This document shows, in pieces, positions 37,962-47,334 of a DNA stretch of 64,000 nt; within the stretch, counting starts at the first letter, position 1; each line of letters begins with the position of its first letter. The notes beneath the pieces are model-generated. The model ran no database searches. It saw only the letters and a program-made list of their open reading frames with translations, and was not told where the DNA came from. The position numbers and the translations under genes are program-made. The DNA is from Nitrospirota bacterium (GTDB lineage: Bacteria; Nitrospirota; Thermodesulfovibrionia; Thermodesulfovibrionales; SM23-35), in contig JBFMCL010000012.1 in assembly GCA_040754395.1 (NCBI GenBank), positions 23,206 through 87,205 of the forward strand, written 5' to 3'.

Positions 37962-39038
37962 ATGAAAAAGAAATACCATAGGATGAATGCTCTGAAAGTA
38001 TGTTATGCAGTGTTTTTTGCTCTATTAATAATACTTCCGGGCAAAGAAATATACGCTGAGCAATTTTTTAAAACTCAGAATACCTGGCATGAAAAAGTAC
38101 CTTCGAATCCAATCCTTAATAAAGATTCTGCAAACATTGTCAAAGATATTCTCTTGAATGCATCGACAATGTATGTTAATCAGGGACAGGATTGGAGTGT
38201 TCCCGTCTGCTATGCAGCAGCGAATACCCCAATTATTGCAGTTGAGGTTAAGAGCACACTACATGGTGAGTATATTCGTTCTCAGGGATGGGATAAGGTT
38301 CCTATTCCTCAAGGTTGTATGCCAGCAGGCAATTCTGCCACTTGTGCTGGGCAATATCGGGATGGACATATGGTTGTCATTAGCAGCGATAATAAATGGT
38401 CATGGGAATTTTTTGGGGCTTCTTATTGCAATGGGAAATGGTCAACAAAAACCATGAGAAAATGGGATTTGCAGGGGAATGGAATAAATTATCCATTTGA
38501 TAATCGCAGTTCCCAAAGAGCAGCATCGGTCCCTCTTTTACATGGTCTACTGACCTATCAAGAAGTTTCTACAGATACAATCAATCATGCACTGGCTTTT
38601 TCCTATAATGCCGAAACTGATAAAGATCATATGACTATCTATCCTAGCGGAAATTATAGGAAGGGCATAAGCGCAAGAATCTATGCAATGAAACTGGGGG
38701 AACGATTACAATTAGATCCTTCTGTTGATTGCAATTCACTGAATTTGACTGTTTTTGGAAAAAGAATTTGTAAGGCTTTGCAGGCATATGGAATGATTTT
38801 TGTTGAAAATACCGGGCCTGGATATAATTATGTTTTCGCAGAAATCTCGAGTTCCTGGGGTACTCAAATTGGAGACATAAGTGCCATACCACTCAATAAA
38901 CTCAGAGTTGTGGAACCTGTGTGCAGTGATTGTGCAGTATGCCCAAATTGTGTCACACCCACCCCGGCGCCACCCCCACCACCACCCCCTGATCCTGCAC
39001 CTGTACCTCCGCCAGGGTCTCCCCAGTTATTGCCCTAA
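37962..39038 (+). CDS. Exported hypothetical protein with proline-rich, four-cysteine tail
   Basis: 358 residues with AAGGAGGG before the ATG and a signal peptide (to about residue 32). No family name comes to mind. The mature part (~40-315) contains several cysteines (VPVCYAA, GCMPAGNSATCAGQ), many aromatic residues, and the block LGERLQLDPSVDCNSL...ALQAYGMIFVENTG. I recall a similar block in unnamed secreted proteins of actinobacteria. The tail has Cys321, 324, 327 and 330 (C-x2-C-x2-C-x2-C) and then a run of prolines. The gene stands alone between a Crp-like promoter and a strong terminator, so it is a monocistronic unit set into the polysaccharide locus. Confidence 0.75.
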   Translation: MKKKYHRMNALKVCYAVFFALLIILPGKEIYAEQFFKTQNTWHEKVPSNPILNKDSANIVKDILLNASTMYVNQGQDWSVPVCYAAANTPIIAVEVKSTLHGEYIRSQGWDKVPIPQGCMPAGNSATCAGQYRDGHMVVISSDNKWSWEFFGASYCNGKWSTKTMRKWDLQGNGINYPFDNRSSQRAASVPLLHGLLTYQEVSTDTINHALAFSYNAETDKDHMTIYPSGNYRKGISARIYAMKLGERLQLDPSVDCNSLNLTVFGKRICKALQAYGMIFVENTGPGYNYVFAEISSSWGTQIGDISAIPLNKLRVVEPVCSDCAVCPNCVTPTPAPPPPPPPDPAPVPPPGSPQLLP

Positions 39039-39048
39039 CAGATCACAC

Positions 39049-39099
39049 CGGATGTCTGAGTGAGGAGTTGAGTCATTCAGACATCCGAATGATTTTTTT
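39049..39099 (+). terminator. Intrinsic terminator
   Basis: An 11-bp perfect stem (CGGATGTCTGA at 39049-39059 with TCAGACATCCG at 39077-39087), then a run of seven T at 39093-39099. It ends the transcript of the exported protein at 37962. Confidence 0.88.
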
Positions 39100-39294
39100 A
39101 TATAATCGGTTACTTACCATTTTTTTTCATTAAGAGGCAGATTTATCCCGTTCCGCCAAGATCAAGAAGGCATTTTTACGCTACCGTCTGAAGCGCACGT
39201 GCAAGCCGATTTTTTGCATGATATTGCACTGCAAGGACAGGTAACTTTTCTCTATTCCCGGGAACAATAATAATATCGTATCTCAAGAAATGCT

Positions 39295-40221
39295 ATGCCA
39301 AAGGTCAGCGTAATTATACCTACCTATAATCGTGCCGACTTTCTTTACTCGGCAATATCAAGTGTCTTAGCCCAGACGTTTCAGGATTTTGAAATAATTG
39401 TAGTTGACGATGCTTCAACTGATGCGACACGAGATATCACAGAGGGGTTTAAAGAGAAGAGGCTGATTTATGTAAATCACAAAAAAAACAAAGGGGAGGC
39501 ATTCTCCAGGAACTCCGGGGTAATGCAGGCCAAGGGCATCTATATCGCATTCCTTGATGATGACGATGAATGGTCGCCGGAGAAATTATCCAAGCAGGTT
39601 GATCTTCTTGATAATGCTGCAGATAACGTCGGCCTTGTCTACACCGGCTATTCGGTCATAGAAAAAAATAGTCAGAATGTTCTGTCGATCAAACTTCCTT
39701 CCAACAAGGGTGTCGTCTATGAAGACATCATACGCAGAAACTTCATTGGAACTCCGTCGACCGTGCTGATCAGAAGAGCCTGCATTGAAAAAGTGGGGTT
39801 ATTTGATGAGGATATCGCGTACGGGCTGGATCATGATATGTGGATAAGAATTGCACAGTTTTTTCATTTTGATTACATAGGGGAGAGCCTTGTAAGGTAT
39901 AACGTCCATCTGAACAGGATCACAAACAATACTCCGCTCAGGGCAAAGGGAATAGAGGATTTGACAAAAAAATACGGGAACGACTTCATTCTGAACAATA
40001 CCTTCTATCGGAACAGTCTGCTGCCCCTCGGAGTTCAGCTATGCATCCTTGGAGACATGAAAAACGGGATAAAATTGCTGAAAAAGGCTGTCAGGGCTGA
40101 TCCCTTCATATTAAGAAATTATTTTTTTCTTGGCTCCGCCCTTTGCGGCGAAGCCAATTTTTCAAGAATAAGAAGAATGAAACATTATCTCTCTGCATTG
40201 ATTCGGGATAACAGCAGTTAA
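39295..40221 (+). CDS. Family 2 glycosyltransferase
   Basis: 308 residues. PKVSVIIPTYNRADFLYSAISSVLAQTFQDFEIIVVDDASTD and FLDDDDEWSPEKL give an intact GT-A nucleotide- and metal-binding site; GLDHDMWIRIAQFFHF supplies the downstream acidic residue. The last ~60 residues look like a short helical repeat. It is the first gene after the strong terminator at 39049-39099. The 195-bp gap before it shows no other clear element. Confidence 0.92.
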   Translation: MPKVSVIIPTYNRADFLYSAISSVLAQTFQDFEIIVVDDASTDATRDITEGFKEKRLIYVNHKKNKGEAFSRNSGVMQAKGIYIAFLDDDDEWSPEKLSKQVDLLDNAADNVGLVYTGYSVIEKNSQNVLSIKLPSNKGVVYEDIIRRNFIGTPSTVLIRRACIEKVGLFDEDIAYGLDHDMWIRIAQFFHFDYIGESLVRYNVHLNRITNNTPLRAKGIEDLTKKYGNDFILNNTFYRNSLLPLGVQLCILGDMKNGIKLLKKAVRADPFILRNYFFLGSALCGEANFSRIRRMKHYLSALIRDNSS

Positions 40222-40260
40222 TAATATTGTGCAGTTCTTAATCAGAGAAACCGGGGGGGC

Positions 40261-41025
40261 ATGAGATCACTTGAATACAATGCTGATTTGGTGCTGCATC
40301 TCGTAAAACGCAGTTTCCATCTCCGTTACAAAGGTTCCGTTATAGGCATCCTTTGGTATCTTCTTTTCCCGCTTTCTCAGCTGCTTGTGCTTGTGTTCCT
40401 GTTCGGGAAAGTCGTACCTCTGAATATAGATGCGTACCCCGCCTTTGTTTTTTGTGCGCTGCTCCCCTGGGTATGGTTCAGCTCCTGCCTCAATTCATCT
40501 GCAAGCCTGTTTATTGCAAACCGGGACCTGATAAGAAAGCCGAACTTCGCCCCGCTGGTTCTGATAGTTGTTGATACTCTTTCGAATCTGCTCGCATATC
40601 TCATATTCCTTCCGGTACTTTTTCTGATGCTCGCCCTTTATGATCATTATGTATCCCTCTCTCTCATATATTTTCCCCTGCTGATTCTCATACAGGGCCT
40701 GCTGATAATAGGACTGGGAATGATCATATCAACAATGAATGTCTTTTACCGCGATATACAGCAGATCGTGAGCGTGGGAGTTATGCTTTTGTTTTATCTG
40801 ACTCCCGTATTTTACCGGTCTGAAGCTATTAGCAGCAACTTTAAACTGCTCTTTACCCTGAATCCCATTGCAGTTCTTATCCAGAGCTACCGGTCGGTGA
40901 TATTTTATGGCTCTGCTCCCGAATGGGGTCCTCTCCTGTTGTCTGCTGCGATCAGTGTCATTATCTGCGTGTTCGGGTTCCTCATCTATAAACGCCGTTT
41001 TCCTGATATTTTTGATGCATTATAA
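40261..41025 (+). CDS. wzm: ABC-2 type polysaccharide export permease (second Wzm)
   Basis: 254 residues, shorter than the first permease (1263-2123). Typical RSFHLRYKGSVIGILWYLLFPLSQLLVLVFLFGKV start, about six membrane segments and a final FLIYKRRFPDIFDAL. It lies 21 bp upstream of its ATPase. Two complete exporters in one locus indicate two exported glycans or the fusion of two clusters. A GGGGGG-rich ribosome site lies immediately before the ATG. Confidence 0.92.
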   Translation: MRSLEYNADLVLHLVKRSFHLRYKGSVIGILWYLLFPLSQLLVLVFLFGKVVPLNIDAYPAFVFCALLPWVWFSSCLNSSASLFIANRDLIRKPNFAPLVLIVVDTLSNLLAYLIFLPVLFLMLALYDHYVSLSLIYFPLLILIQGLLIIGLGMIISTMNVFYRDIQQIVSVGVMLLFYLTPVFYRSEAISSNFKLLFTLNPIAVLIQSYRSVIFYGSAPEWGPLLLSAAISVIICVFGFLIYKRRFPDIFDAL

Positions 41026-41046
41026 AACCATTCTGAAATACAAACC

Positions 41047-42285
41047 ATGCAGAACGGCTTAGTTGTAGAGAATGTTTCAAAATGTTTTCGCATCCAAAAA
41101 AACCGTCCCCGCACCATCAGAGACGCGGTAATTCAGAGGTTCAATAAATACCATGACTCGGTCAGCGATCTCTGGGCCCTGCGTGATATCACCTTTTCGG
41201 TAAAAAAGGGAACGGTTTTAGGTCTCATCGGCCATAATGGAGCGGGAAAAAGCACCCTGCTGCGCCTTCTCTGCGGTCTGGGAAAACCCACCAGGGGATA
41301 TATCCTTCGCCCGGGCAATATAGGAACCCTTCTTGAACTGGGAAGCGGGTTTCATATCGACATGACCGGCCGTGAAAACCTCATGACGGGAGGTCTTTTG
41401 TCCGGCCTCACCACACGACAGGTGAAAGCCGTTGAGGAGAAGATAATTCATTTTGCAGAGCTTGAAAAATTCATCGATCAGCCGGTCAGAACCTACTCCA
41501 GCGGAATGTATCTTCGTCTCGCCTTCTCGACTGCTATCCATTTCGATCCGGATTACCTGATCATCGATGAAGTTCTGGCAGTAGGTGATTCCCGTTTTCA
41601 GCAGAAATGCCTTGACCGTCTCTACGCACTCCGTGACGCGGGGAAATCATTCATTATCGCAACCCATGACATGGAACAGGCACGCTTTTTGTGCAACGAA
41701 GTGATTGTTCTGGAGGAAGGCCGCATTGCCATGCAGGGAGATCCTGAGAGTGCCATCAGCTGCTATCATGATCTCATGCGACAAAGATCTGAGCGAAGAG
41801 CAGAGAACCTCTCCGGTGAGATACGACAGCATGCTCTACCGGAAAGGGGAAGCCGTCTTGGCACCCAGGAGGCGTTCATACATGCGGTGAATATTTATGA
41901 CAACTCGGGTACCGCAACCGACAGTATCTTGAGCGGGGAAGCTCTCACTCTCGAGCTTCAATACCGACTTGTTAAGCCCGTATCTGACATGGCTCTTACC
42001 CTGGGAATCTACAGCACCAAGAATGTGAAATGTTTTGAGGCGACATTGAATTCCACCAGTGCCATGTTCGGAACGCCCGAAGAACATGGTCGTTTCATTT
42101 GTCATATACCGGAACTTCACCTGCTTTCAGGACAGTATTTTATAAATGTGGGTATCTATCCCTGCAATTGGGATTTTGTCTATGACTACCACTGGCAGAT
42201 GCATGTCCTGCACGTCGTTGAGAAGCAGGAACACGCCTCAAATATTACCGGTGTAATTTCTGTGAACCCAAGATGGTCGGCATGA
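41047..42285 (+). CDS. wzt: Polysaccharide ABC transporter ATP-binding protein with C-terminal domain (second Wzt)
   Basis: 412 residues. Walker A GHNGAGKST near 62, signature YSSGMYLRLAFS near 150, Walker B YLIIDEVLAVGD near 167. Residues ~270-405 form a beta-sandwich-like Wzt C-terminal domain (ILSGEALTLELQYRLVKPVSDMALTLGIYSTKN...HLLSGQYFINVGIYP), implying recognition of a specific chain end. It differs clearly from the Wzt at 2120-3436, so the two pairs are not a recent duplication. Confidence 0.92.
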   Translation: MQNGLVVENVSKCFRIQKNRPRTIRDAVIQRFNKYHDSVSDLWALRDITFSVKKGTVLGLIGHNGAGKSTLLRLLCGLGKPTRGYILRPGNIGTLLELGSGFHIDMTGRENLMTGGLLSGLTTRQVKAVEEKIIHFAELEKFIDQPVRTYSSGMYLRLAFSTAIHFDPDYLIIDEVLAVGDSRFQQKCLDRLYALRDAGKSFIIATHDMEQARFLCNEVIVLEEGRIAMQGDPESAISCYHDLMRQRSERRAENLSGEIRQHALPERGSRLGTQEAFIHAVNIYDNSGTATDSILSGEALTLELQYRLVKPVSDMALTLGIYSTKNVKCFEATLNSTSAMFGTPEEHGRFICHIPELHLLSGQYFINVGIYPCNWDFVYDYHWQMHVLHVVEKQEHASNITGVISVNPRWSA

Positions 42286-42388
42286 TCCTGATTAGAAGAA
42301 ACCTGCAAAGGGTTTTCACACAGCGATAAAATCATATCTGTCTGAAATGCCTCATCCCGTTTTTTAATGAAATCTGGGCTAATTTCTT

Positions 42389-43582
42389 ATGCCTACCGCA
42401 GTTATTGATATAGAATGCACACAGATTCCTCCTGAGATTACCGGACTGGAACCCAACAGCCGGGCACTTGTGCTTGTCCGGTTCAAGGGACAGCCGGTCG
42501 GTCAGCTCTCACTGCCCCTAATCAACGGGAAGATCAGCAGTACTACTCTGTGCGACGCTCTCATGGGCATGTCTGACTGGCCATTTTGGGAATACTGGCT
42601 GAACGACTATATAGGATTTGACAATCTGAATGCAGCAAGCTATGCACCACCATCAGCGACAATTGCAGTCTGCACCAGAAATCGTACCGGAGATCTGCAG
42701 CAATGCATAGAGTCCCTCATGAGGTTACCGGACGATGGCCAAGAGATATTGATCGTCGATAATTGTCCGTCCTCAGACGATACGTATTATCTTGTACAGG
42801 GATTCAGCAATATCCGCTATGTGAGGGAGGACCGTATTGGGCTCAATGTTGCCCGTAACCGTGCGCTCCGTGAAGCGAAGAATGAAATTGTTGCCTTCAT
42901 CGACGACGATGCAGTTGCGGATCATCGATGGCTAAGGGCTCTTTTGCGCAACTTTGCAGATCCTTTAGTCATGTGTGTCACAGGGCTTACAATGCCACGG
43001 GAGCTTCACACCGAAGCACAAGAATTATTTGAACGTTACAGTCCTTTCGGACGGGGGTTCCGCCGCACCGTATTCACGAAATCGAACATAAACCCTCTTG
43101 CGCCTGGAAGGGTTGGGGCAGGGGCGAATATGGCTTTGCGCACACATATCCTGAAACTGGTTGGCCCTTTTGATGAGGCACTTGACTGTGGCACACCAAC
43201 CCATTCGGGAGGCGATACTGAAATATTTTCGCGAATTCTATGTCATGGATATCGTATCGTCTATGAACCGGCAGCCCTCTGCTGGCACCGCCACCGGCGC
43301 ACCATGGAGGAACTGCGCAGGACACTTTACGGGTATGGAGCAGGGGTATATGCTTTCTGGACGAGCTGTCTGCTTCGGGGCGAGTTTAACGTATTCAGAC
43401 TGGCACGGAACTGGTTTTTGCATGAGCAAATTCACAGAGTGGTCCGCGCTTTCCTGTTCCGGCCCGACAGACTCCCGATGGATCTTATTCTGAGTGAATT
43501 ACGTGGATGTATTGCCGGTCCTTTTGCTTATTTATCATCGCGCAGACGAGTATATGAAAAAGACAGAAACAATGGTCAATAA
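42389..43582 (+). CDS. Family 2 glycosyltransferase with N-terminal accessory module
   Basis: 397 residues. Residues ~1-85 are a small module (VIDIECTQIPPEITG...ALVLVRFKGQPVGQLSLPLINGKIS) placed before the GT-A domain. The enzyme part starts ATIAVCTRNRTGDLQQCIESLM and has metal site FIDDDAVADHRWL, then GGDTEIFSRILCHGYRIVYEP. The same small module is found at the N-terminus of the protein at 44866 and at the C-terminus of the one at 43554. The C-terminal HRVVRAFLFRP region is basic. Confidence 0.9.
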   Translation: MPTAVIDIECTQIPPEITGLEPNSRALVLVRFKGQPVGQLSLPLINGKISSTTLCDALMGMSDWPFWEYWLNDYIGFDNLNAASYAPPSATIAVCTRNRTGDLQQCIESLMRLPDDGQEILIVDNCPSSDDTYYLVQGFSNIRYVREDRIGLNVARNRALREAKNEIVAFIDDDAVADHRWLRALLRNFADPLVMCVTGLTMPRELHTEAQELFERYSPFGRGFRRTVFTKSNINPLAPGRVGAGANMALRTHILKLVGPFDEALDCGTPTHSGGDTEIFSRILCHGYRIVYEPAALCWHRHRRTMEELRRTLYGYGAGVYAFWTSCLLRGEFNVFRLARNWFLHEQIHRVVRAFLFRPDRLPMDLILSELRGCIAGPFAYLSSRRRVYEKDRNNGQ

Positions 43583-44885
43583 TACCCGGGTCTCCATAAT
43601 TATTCCTACCCATAATCGCAAAACCTCGCTAAAGCGCACACTCGATGCACTTTGCAATCAAACGTATCCTCTTAAAAATCTTGAAGTAATAGTTGTCGCA
43701 GATGGTTGCATTGATGGGACAATAGAACTGCTAAGGGGATACGCAGCTCCTTTTGTCCTGCGTGTTATTGAACAATCGCCCAAAGGTGCCGCTGTCGCCC
43801 GCAATCATGGCGCAGCAAATGCCATGGGGCAGATATTGCTGTTCCTGGACGATGATATTGAGTCAACGCCTTCTTTGATTGAAACGCATGCTCTCCGCCA
43901 TTATGGCCGGTCCAGGCAGGTTGTTATTGGCTATTCGCCCCCCGTGCTTGAGGGTCCGATCGACTTATTCAGCATGGGACTTCGTTCATGGTGGGAAGAC
44001 AAGTTAGCATCCATGAAAACGCCCGGGCACCGGTTTATCTACTCTGATCTTTTGAGCGGAAACTTTTCACTCGAAACCGACCTCTTTAGAAAAGCAAATG
44101 GATTCAATCAGGATTTTCGGTGCCGAGAAGACTATGAACTTGGCATACGCCTGATGAGCATTGACGCATCTTTTGTTTTTGAACCCAACGCTATCGGGTA
44201 TCACCATGAAACGTCTGACCTGTCTCGCCATTTGACACGTGTGTATCAAGAAGGACGCGCAGATGTGCTTATCGGACGTTATTACCCGAATCTCCTTCCT
44301 GTTCTTCCTTTTTCAGGTCTCAGAATGCCCGGCTCTTTTATTAAAAGAACTCTCTTGAGAATTGCTTTCAGGTTACCAGGATTGGCTGACAGATTCGCAG
44401 TACGACTGAAGACCGTGTCTGCTCTGCTGGAATGGCTGAAGCTGAGGAACAGATGGCATCAGCTCCATAATATTCAGCATTATTACTGGTATTGGCGGGG
44501 AGTTTCCGATGAATCAAATACTGTGCAGGCATTTGATAATTTCACACATTGCAGGCCGGGTTATGCTGATAAAAATTATTCATGCATTGAAATAGATCTC
44601 AGCAATGGTATTGAGGAAGCAGAGGAGCTACTTGATCAGGAACGTCCTGAACACGCATATATCCTGTATGGCAAGCGTCCGATAGGTCACATACCGCCAA
44701 ACCCCTGTGCTGAAAGGCTTTCCGGCAAACATCTGCGCCAAATATTGGCAAATGAACTTGCTGCACCATTGCTGAAAGCGCTTATCGCTGAGAAGGTCAT
44801 GAGCAGAGCCGACAACTCTTCTTGTCAGCGGTTGCACCATTACCGACAATATTCAGGAGAAGAGAATGCCCAGAAAAGTGCTTGA
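43554..44885 (+). CDS. Family 2 glycosyltransferase with C-terminal accessory module
   Basis: 443 residues from ATG 43554, overlapping the previous gene by 29 bp; ATG 43572 is also possible. An extension of the frame to 43494 would lie fully inside the upstream gene. The GT-A start is VSIIIPTHNRKTSLKRTLDALCNQTYPLKNLEVIVVADGCIDGT and the metal site is LFLDDDIESTPSL. REDYELGIRLMSI gives the acceptor-side acid. Residues ~339-425 repeat the accessory module seen in the flanking GT2 proteins (IEIDLSNGIEEAEELL...AYILYGKRPIGHI). It overlaps the next gene by 20 bp. Confidence 0.9.
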   Translation: MKKTETMVNNTRVSIIIPTHNRKTSLKRTLDALCNQTYPLKNLEVIVVADGCIDGTIELLRGYAAPFVLRVIEQSPKGAAVARNHGAANAMGQILLFLDDDIESTPSLIETHALRHYGRSRQVVIGYSPPVLEGPIDLFSMGLRSWWEDKLASMKTPGHRFIYSDLLSGNFSLETDLFRKANGFNQDFRCREDYELGIRLMSIDASFVFEPNAIGYHHETSDLSRHLTRVYQEGRADVLIGRYYPNLLPVLPFSGLRMPGSFIKRTLLRIAFRLPGLADRFAVRLKTVSALLEWLKLRNRWHQLHNIQHYYWYWRGVSDESNTVQAFDNFTHCRPGYADKNYSCIEIDLSNGIEEAEELLDQERPEHAYILYGKRPIGHIPPNPCAERLSGKHLRQILANELAAPLLKALIAEKVMSRADNSSCQRLHHYRQYSGEENAQKSA

Positions 44886-46077
44886 TCTCGAGCTGTCAGC
44901 AGATATGAAGCCAATCTGGGGAATCGAAAGATACGAATGCCTCCACATATTAGTGCGTTATCATGGAAAACCTTTCAGTTGGCTATACTTCAATAACGGC
45001 ACGCATCAGCCTTCAGTCTCTGCAGAAAGCCTCCGTGAGACTATCATTGAGCAACTCTGGAATAAAATGGGCTTTGCGGCAATAATGGATCAAATGCATT
45101 ATAAAGCACCCGACAATTCCCGGCTTCCGCCGATCAGCGTCGTTGTGTGCACCCGCGATCGAACTGCCCAGCTTGCAAACTGCCTTCAGTCGCTCATGAC
45201 CATTGACTATCCTGATTATGAGATCATTATAGTTGACAACGCTCCATCAAATGAAAAAACCGCTCAACTGGCAGTTGACCTCCCGGTCCGCTATGTTCGC
45301 GAAGATCATCCCGGCCTCGACTGGGCACGTAACCGCGGACTTTCCGAAGCACGTCACGGCATTATTGCCTTTACTGATGATGATGCAATGCCTGATCGCT
45401 ATTGGCTGCGAGCCATTGCATCAGCTTTTGCCGAACCAGACGTAATGGCAGTAACCGGTTTGGTAGTCCCTGCTGAACTGGAGACCACGGCGCAAATAAA
45501 TTTTGAGATCGGCTATGGGGGAATGGGCAAGGGGTTCCGTCGCCGGATTTTCAACAGAAAGGGACTGACAACACGCGAATTGCTCTGGTCCAGTAACTTC
45601 GGGGTCGGCGCCAATATGGCCTTCCGCCGTCAACTCTTCGAAGTAATTCATCCCTTCGATGTGGCACTTGATGTCGGGACACCCAGTAAAGGCGGAGGTG
45701 ATATTGAAATGTTTCACAGAATTCTTGCACACGGCTACACGTTGTTGTATGAGCCTGCCGCGGTAGTCTGGCATGTCCACAGGCGGTCCAATTCATCTTT
45801 GAGAAGGCAAATTCATTCCAACGGTTGCGCCTTTGGTGCATATTTACTCACATGCGCACGCAATCGCACCGTGAGCCGCCTGTCACTCCTGCATTTTTCG
45901 ATCTACGAATGGCTCGGATGGTGGATTGTTCGCCGTCTGCTTCGGCCAAACGGGTTTTCAAGACGTTTAATTCTGAACGAATTGATGGGAGCGACTCTGA
46001 GCCCATTTGCCTTTCGGAAAGCTCTGAGGCAGGCAAAATATCTTACTGATTCAAGGAGAGATACCATTTCATTATGA
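44866..46077 (+). CDS. Family 2 glycosyltransferase with N-terminal accessory module
   Basis: 403 residues, with AGGAGAAGAGA before the ATG. Residues ~1-85 are the accessory module ([38 protein letters not shown]). The GT-A domain follows with [39 protein letters not shown], metal site [13 protein letters not shown] and [27 protein letters not shown]. Very similar in plan to the protein at 42389-43582, so the two are paralogues separated by one gene. It overlaps the decarboxylase gene by 4 bp. Confidence 0.92.
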   Translation: MPRKVLDLELSADMKPIWGIERYECLHILVRYHGKPFSWLYFNNGTHQPSVSAESLRETIIEQLWNKMGFAAIMDQMHYKAPDNSRLPPISVVVCTRDRTAQLANCLQSLMTIDYPDYEIIIVDNAPSNEKTAQLAVDLPVRYVREDHPGLDWARNRGLSEARHGIIAFTDDDAMPDRYWLRAIASAFAEPDVMAVTGLVVPAELETTAQINFEIGYGGMGKGFRRRIFNRKGLTTRELLWSSNFGVGANMAFRRQLFEVIHPFDVALDVGTPSKGGGDIEMFHRILAHGYTLLYEPAAVVWHVHRRSNSSLRRQIHSNGCAFGAYLLTCARNRTVSRLSLLHFSIYEWLGWWIVRRLLRPNGFSRRLILNELMGATLSPFAFRKALRQAKYLTDSRRDTISL

Positions 46078-47036
46078 AAAACTACCTGGGCAAAAGAATT
46101 CTCGTCACAGGCGGAGCAGGATTCCTCGGGTCTCACTTATGTGAGAAACTTTTAAATGGAGGCGAAGAGGTATTGTGTATCGACAACTTTTACACAGGGA
46201 GGAGATCCAATATTGCCCATCTTCTGGTAAATCCCTTTTTTGAAATAATGCGGCATGACATCACATTTCCGCTCTATGTGGAAGTCGACGAAATTTACAA
46301 CCTCGCCTGTCCTGCTTCACCGATACACTACCAGTCTGATCCCATTCAGACAACCAAAACGTCCGTCCACGGTTCCATTAATATGCTCGGGCTTGCAAAA
46401 CGGCTCAGGGCAAAAATTCTTCAGGCATCGACTTCAGAGGTTTACGGAAACCCGAAAGTTCACCCGCAGCCTGAAGATTATTCCGGAAACGTGAATTTTA
46501 CCGGAACGCGTGCGTGCTATGACGAAGGGAAACGCTGCGCAGAAACGCTCTTTTTTGACTATCACAGGCAACATGGACTGAAGATTAAAATAGCGCGCAT
46601 TTTTAATACATACGGACCGAGAATGCACCCTAATGACGGTCGGGTGGTAAGCAGTTTCATAATGCAGGCACTGAAAGGAGAACCCATCACAGTTTACGGC
46701 GACGGACAGCAGACAAGGTGTTTCTGCTATGTTGATGATATGATAGAAGGCATAATGAAGCTTATGAGCAGTGCTGATAATCTCACGGGGCCGATTAATT
46801 TGGGCAGCCCTGCAGAAGTGTCCGTCATAGCACTTGCTGAGTTAGTAATCAGATTAACCGGTTCCTCATCCAAAATTATTTTTAAATCCCTACCCCCCGA
46901 TGATCCGCAACGCAGGCAGCCTGACATAACACAGGCGAAGCAGGAACTGCTCTGGGAACCGGAAACGTCATTAGAAAAAGGATTGGACAAAACAATCGCA
47001 TATTTCAGGAACCTGCTGGACAGATATGGATTCTGA
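46074..47036 (+). CDS. UDP-glucuronate decarboxylase (UDP-xylose synthase-like SDR)
   Basis: 320 residues of the extended SDR family. It shows [96 protein letters not shown] with the catalytic Tyr/Lys near 149-153, and [22 protein letters not shown]. These are the diagnostic blocks of UDP-glucuronic acid decarboxylase, which makes UDP-xylose. The usual [14 protein letters not shown] reads [14 protein letters not shown] here. It is the last gene of the + strand polysaccharide locus. Confidence 0.9.
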   Translation: MKNYLGKRILVTGGAGFLGSHLCEKLLNGGEEVLCIDNFYTGRRSNIAHLLVNPFFEIMRHDITFPLYVEVDEIYNLACPASPIHYQSDPIQTTKTSVHGSINMLGLAKRLRAKILQASTSEVYGNPKVHPQPEDYSGNVNFTGTRACYDEGKRCAETLFFDYHRQHGLKIKIARIFNTYGPRMHPNDGRVVSSFIMQALKGEPITVYGDGQQTRCFCYVDDMIEGIMKLMSSADNLTGPINLGSPAEVSVIALAELVIRLTGSSSKIIFKSLPPDDPQRRQPDITQAKQELLWEPETSLEKGLDKTIAYFRNLLDRYGF

Positions 47037-47229
47037 GTTTTTGAGGTCTGGTTAATTAGCCGGCGGGTATTGGTATCCTTTCCGCAGCCTTTATCATCGT
47101 GCTCAAACAGGGCAGCCCGATAAGCTGCGCAAAGGTCAGAACTGATAATGTGTAACGGCATGAAATCAAAGTCTGTGCTTCAGGGATGAGTAGTTCTTTT
47201 GCCGCAGATGTGCATGGGAATGTGCTGCA

Positions 47230-47272
47230 TATCCCAATCACCTCCGGAACCGGGGTGACTGGGATATTTTTT
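47230..47272 (+). terminator. Intrinsic terminator at the end of the polysaccharide locus
   Basis: Stem TATCCCAATCACC (47230-47242) with GGTGACTGGGATA (47254-47266), one mismatch, 11-nt loop, then six T at 47267-47272. It lies ~195 bp after the decarboxylase stop and faces the convergent - strand gene. Confidence 0.8.
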
Positions 47273-47277
47273 CGATA

Positions 47278-47307
47278 TGAACAGGTACACTTGTTCATAC
47301 CTGTTCA
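47278..47307. repeat. 10-bp perfect inverted repeat
   Basis: TGAACAGGTA (47278-47287) and TACCTGTTCA (47298-47307) with a 10-nt spacer, in the convergent gap. No T-run on either side, so a classical terminator is not supported. It could stabilise the 3' end of the - strand mRNA ending at 47335. Confidence 0.5.
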
Positions 47308-47334
47308 CAAAATACCGTTTCTATCCGTTTTTCC

